This document shows positions 5,349-5,864 of a DNA stretch of 5,864 bases, one piece after another. The notes beneath the pieces were generated by a model. That model saw only the letters and a list, made by a program, of their open reading frames with translations. It made no database searches and was not told the origin of the DNA. The stretch comes from Nitrospiraceae bacterium (GTDB lineage Bacteria > Nitrospirota > Nitrospiria > Nitrospirales > Nitrospiraceae). Made by a program: the position numbers and the translations under genes. Location of the stretch: NCBI GenBank assembly GCA_005793285.1, contig SXPO01000085.1, positions 1 through 5,864 of the forward strand, in the 5' to 3' direction. Every line of letters starts with the position of its first letter. Positions within the stretch are counted from its first letter, which is position 1.

Positions 5349-5864
5349 CGCACGGTAACGCTAAACCAATTCAGCATACAGGCAATTTGGGGCAAGATGC
5401 TACGGCATTTTCCACATGTCAATGCCGACTATGCCCACCGGACACGCGATTACTGTATTGCCGCGTTCACCTTTGTCTGCGTCAGTATCAGCGCCATTTT
5501 CGAAATAAGCGGAAGTGTCGGAATCCAACAGGTTCTGGGTCTGGTGGCCTGGATGTTTTTGATCGGGCTTTTGTTGGGGGAGAATCGAGAAACGAAGGCA
5601 CAAGTCGCCATCGCGGTCATCTTTGCCACGGTCGGAGAACATTTCGCCTCACTCTACATGGGCGGGTATACCTATCGATTCGAAAACGTGCCGGCCTATG
5701 TCCCGCCTGGGCATGGCATGGTGTATCTCACGGCCGTCGCTTTAGCCAGGTCCGGATTCTTTGTACGGTATGCCAGAGGTATTACGGCGTTTGTCATCGG
5801 GATATGGGGAGGATGGTCGCTGTGGGGGATCAGCGGATTGCCTCAGCAGGGAGACTGGGTCGGG
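5337..5864 (+). CDS. Multi-spanning membrane protein of unknown function, N-terminal part
   Basis: An uninterrupted frame of 176 codons that runs off the right edge. About five hydrophobic segments are visible (roughly residues 40-56, 66-82, 87-107, 124-141 and 148-164), separated by short charged loops, so this is an integral membrane protein. Between segments 3 and 4, a conserved-looking run contains GEHFASLYMGGYTY (100-113) and ENVPAYVPPGHGMVYL (116-131). Its clustered His, Glu, Tyr and Pro residues at the membrane edge suggest a functional site. I do not recognise the family. The ATG at 5337 lies 33 nt after the predicted transcript start with no good Shine-Dalgarno. An in-frame ATG at 5397 (GGGGCAAG just upstream) is the main alternative and would shorten it by 20 residues without losing a membrane segment. 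A GTG at 5298 is less likely. The frame is closed upstream by TAG at 5280-5282. Confidence 0.75.
   Translation, partial: MDIFRTVTLNQFSIQAIWGKMLRHFPHVNADYAHRTRDYCIAAFTFVCVSISAIFEISGSVGIQQVLGLVAWMFLIGLLLGENRETKAQVAIAVIFATVGEHFASLYMGGYTYRFENVPAYVPPGHGMVYLTAVALARSGFFVRYARGITAFVIGIWGGWSLWGISGLPQQGDWVG

Noticed and set aside
1..5864. CRISPR array, transposon, phage or defence system
   Set aside because: No regularly spaced repeats, transposase, integrase, terminal inverted repeats or known defence-protein motifs are visible.

Overview
The window looks like chromosomal DNA from a Gram-negative-type bacterium with a periplasm and a respiratory chain. It has exported c-type cytochrome and copper-enzyme genes, a lipoprotein, a secreted peptidase and a periplasmic-type FKBP. 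The visible NirK N-terminus resembles the NirK proteins I know from nitrite-oxidising Nitrospira. Nitrospirota is therefore my best guess, from memory of the family and not from a search. Nothing in the window indicates a prophage, transposon, CRISPR array, tRNA or rRNA.

Left part (1-1027, minus strand): the first 122 codons of a copper nitrite reductase (nirK, running off the left edge), preceded by a small exported mono-haem cytochrome c. Both genes start on strong Shine-Dalgarno sequences and are separated by a 111-bp leader. The cytochrome is a plausible electron donor to NirK. An extended -10 promoter candidate lies upstream of the cytochrome.

Middle (1028-2903): a gene-free stretch holding a 17-bp inverted repeat just past the end of an exported FKBP-type prolyl isomerase (minus strand). 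A divergent regulatory region follows (2039-2297), with reasonable sigma70-like promoter elements, a perfect 16-bp palindrome and a cluster of three TTGTC/GACAA half-sites. A small lipoprotein of unknown function is read rightwards from it.

Right part (2938-5864): a two-gene minus-strand operon made of a YiiM-like MOSC protein and a secreted M28 peptidase with a PA-domain-like insertion. The genes overlap by ATGA. The peptidase has Gln where the family normally carries its general-base Glu. Divergent from this operon, on the plus strand, is the start of a multi-spanning membrane protein that runs off the right edge. An 18-bp inverted repeat covers its proposed start codon.

Most genes fit known families. 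The less ordinary points are the peptidase active-site change, the coupling of a molybdenum-cofactor protein to a secreted peptidase, the two uncharacterised envelope proteins, and several clean dyads in the regulatory gaps.
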